In this document: piece by piece, positions 6,300 to 6,518 of the stretch | How positions within the stretch are numbered: position 1 is the first letter of the stretch | Layout: every line of letters begins with the position of its first letter | NCBI GenBank assembly: GCA_017615955.1 | Contig: JAFZZD010000548.1 | Location: forward strand, 1-6,518 | Reading direction: 5' to 3' | From: Victivallales bacterium | GTDB taxonomy: Bacteria; Verrucomicrobiota; Lentisphaeria; Oligosphaerales; Oligosphaeraceae | Length of the DNA stretch: 6,518 bases | Translations under genes and position numbers: made by a program | The notes under the pieces: model-generated | The model's input: the letters and a program-made list of their open reading frames with translations, nothing else | Databases searched by the model: none | Told to the model about the DNA's origin: nothing

Positions 6300-6518
6300 A
6301 TGTCAGAAAATTCAATTGCAGAACGTGTCAAGAAGATTATCGTCGAACACATCGGGGTTGACGAAAGCCTAGTACATTTGAACGCAAAGATCAATGACGA
6401 CCTGGGAATAGATGAATTGGATAGCGTGGAATTGGTCATTGCCTTGGAAGAGGAATTCAACTGCACTATTCCTGATGACGATTTTGTGACGTTTCATACA
6501 GTCAAGGATATTATCGAC
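6300..6518 (+). CDS. acyl carrier protein-like protein lacking the phosphopantetheine serine (3' end outside window)
   Basis: The visible 73 residues are nearly a full ACP (usual length 77-80); the stop lies beyond the window. The start ATG at 6300 follows AAGGTG (6289-6294). The sequence begins like E. coli AcpP (ERVKKII at 8-14), and residues 28-58 align without gaps to AcpP NASFVEDLG...IPD. The canonical LGADSLDTVELVMALEEEF appears as LGIDELDSVELVIALEEEF (35-53). Glu39 therefore replaces the Ser that carries 4'-phosphopantetheine; the codon is GAA at 6414-6416. A Ser exists at 42, but it is one helical turn away, in the position of AcpP Thr39. The rest of the helix II recognition surface is intact. 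In known biology an ACP without this Ser cannot carry acyl chains, so it may be a partner-binding or regulatory paralogue. Alternatively Ser42 is used, or the base calls are wrong. A canonical ACP should exist elsewhere in the genome. Confidence 0.88.
   Translation, partial: MSENSIAERVKKIIVEHIGVDESLVHLNAKINDDLGIDELDSVELVIALEEEFNCTIPDDDFVTFHTVKDIID

Noticed and set aside
6164..6466. minus-strand open frame of 100 codons opposite the ACP start
   Set aside because: It is the antisense shadow of the ACP coding sequence, and its C-terminal part is a translation of the heptamer tract; no ribosome site or recognisable protein features.

Overview
The window looks like a bacterial chromosome segment from a Gram-negative-type (diderm) lineage with moderate GC. 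The exosortase machinery, the PLPS-type C-terminal sorting signal and the dispersed GTGGACA heptamer tracts between genes would fit the Verrucomicrobiota/Lentisphaerota/Planctomycetota neighbourhood. That placement is inference from general features, not from a marker gene. All real genes are on the + strand.

Layout. Bases 1-127 are an AT-rich leader with two inverted repeats and a plausible promoter. Bases 128-901 encode a secreted protein with an N-terminal signal peptide and a C-terminal tripartite tail (GPLPS, hydrophobic helix, RMKKR), the architecture of an exosortase substrate. A strong intrinsic-terminator hairpin (928-967) follows. Then come three tightly packed genes linked by 4-base ATGA overlaps: a membrane-anchored TPR protein (976-3156), an exosortase with its Cys/Arg/His triad visible (3153-4034), and a multi-spanning membrane protein ending in an EpsI-like periplasmic domain (4031-5119). 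Together these four genes look like a compact, probably dedicated, protein-sorting cassette: one substrate followed by its own processing enzyme and helpers, with a terminator between them that would make far more substrate than enzyme.

The second part is metabolic. A class II ketose-bisphosphate aldolase (5276-6163) follows a 127-bp intergenic inverted-repeat element built from GTGGACA heptamers (5128-5254). A second, one-sided copy of the same heptamer tract (6166-6197), followed by stem-loops, separates the aldolase from an acyl carrier protein-like gene that runs off the window end (6300-6518). That ACP aligns without gaps to E. coli AcpP from its helix II region on, but carries Glu (residue 39) where the phosphopantetheine-bearing Ser should be.

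The most interesting points are the self-contained exosortase cassette with an exosortase-scaffold-like N-terminus on the EpsI-like protein, the serine-less ACP, and the paired heptamer element.
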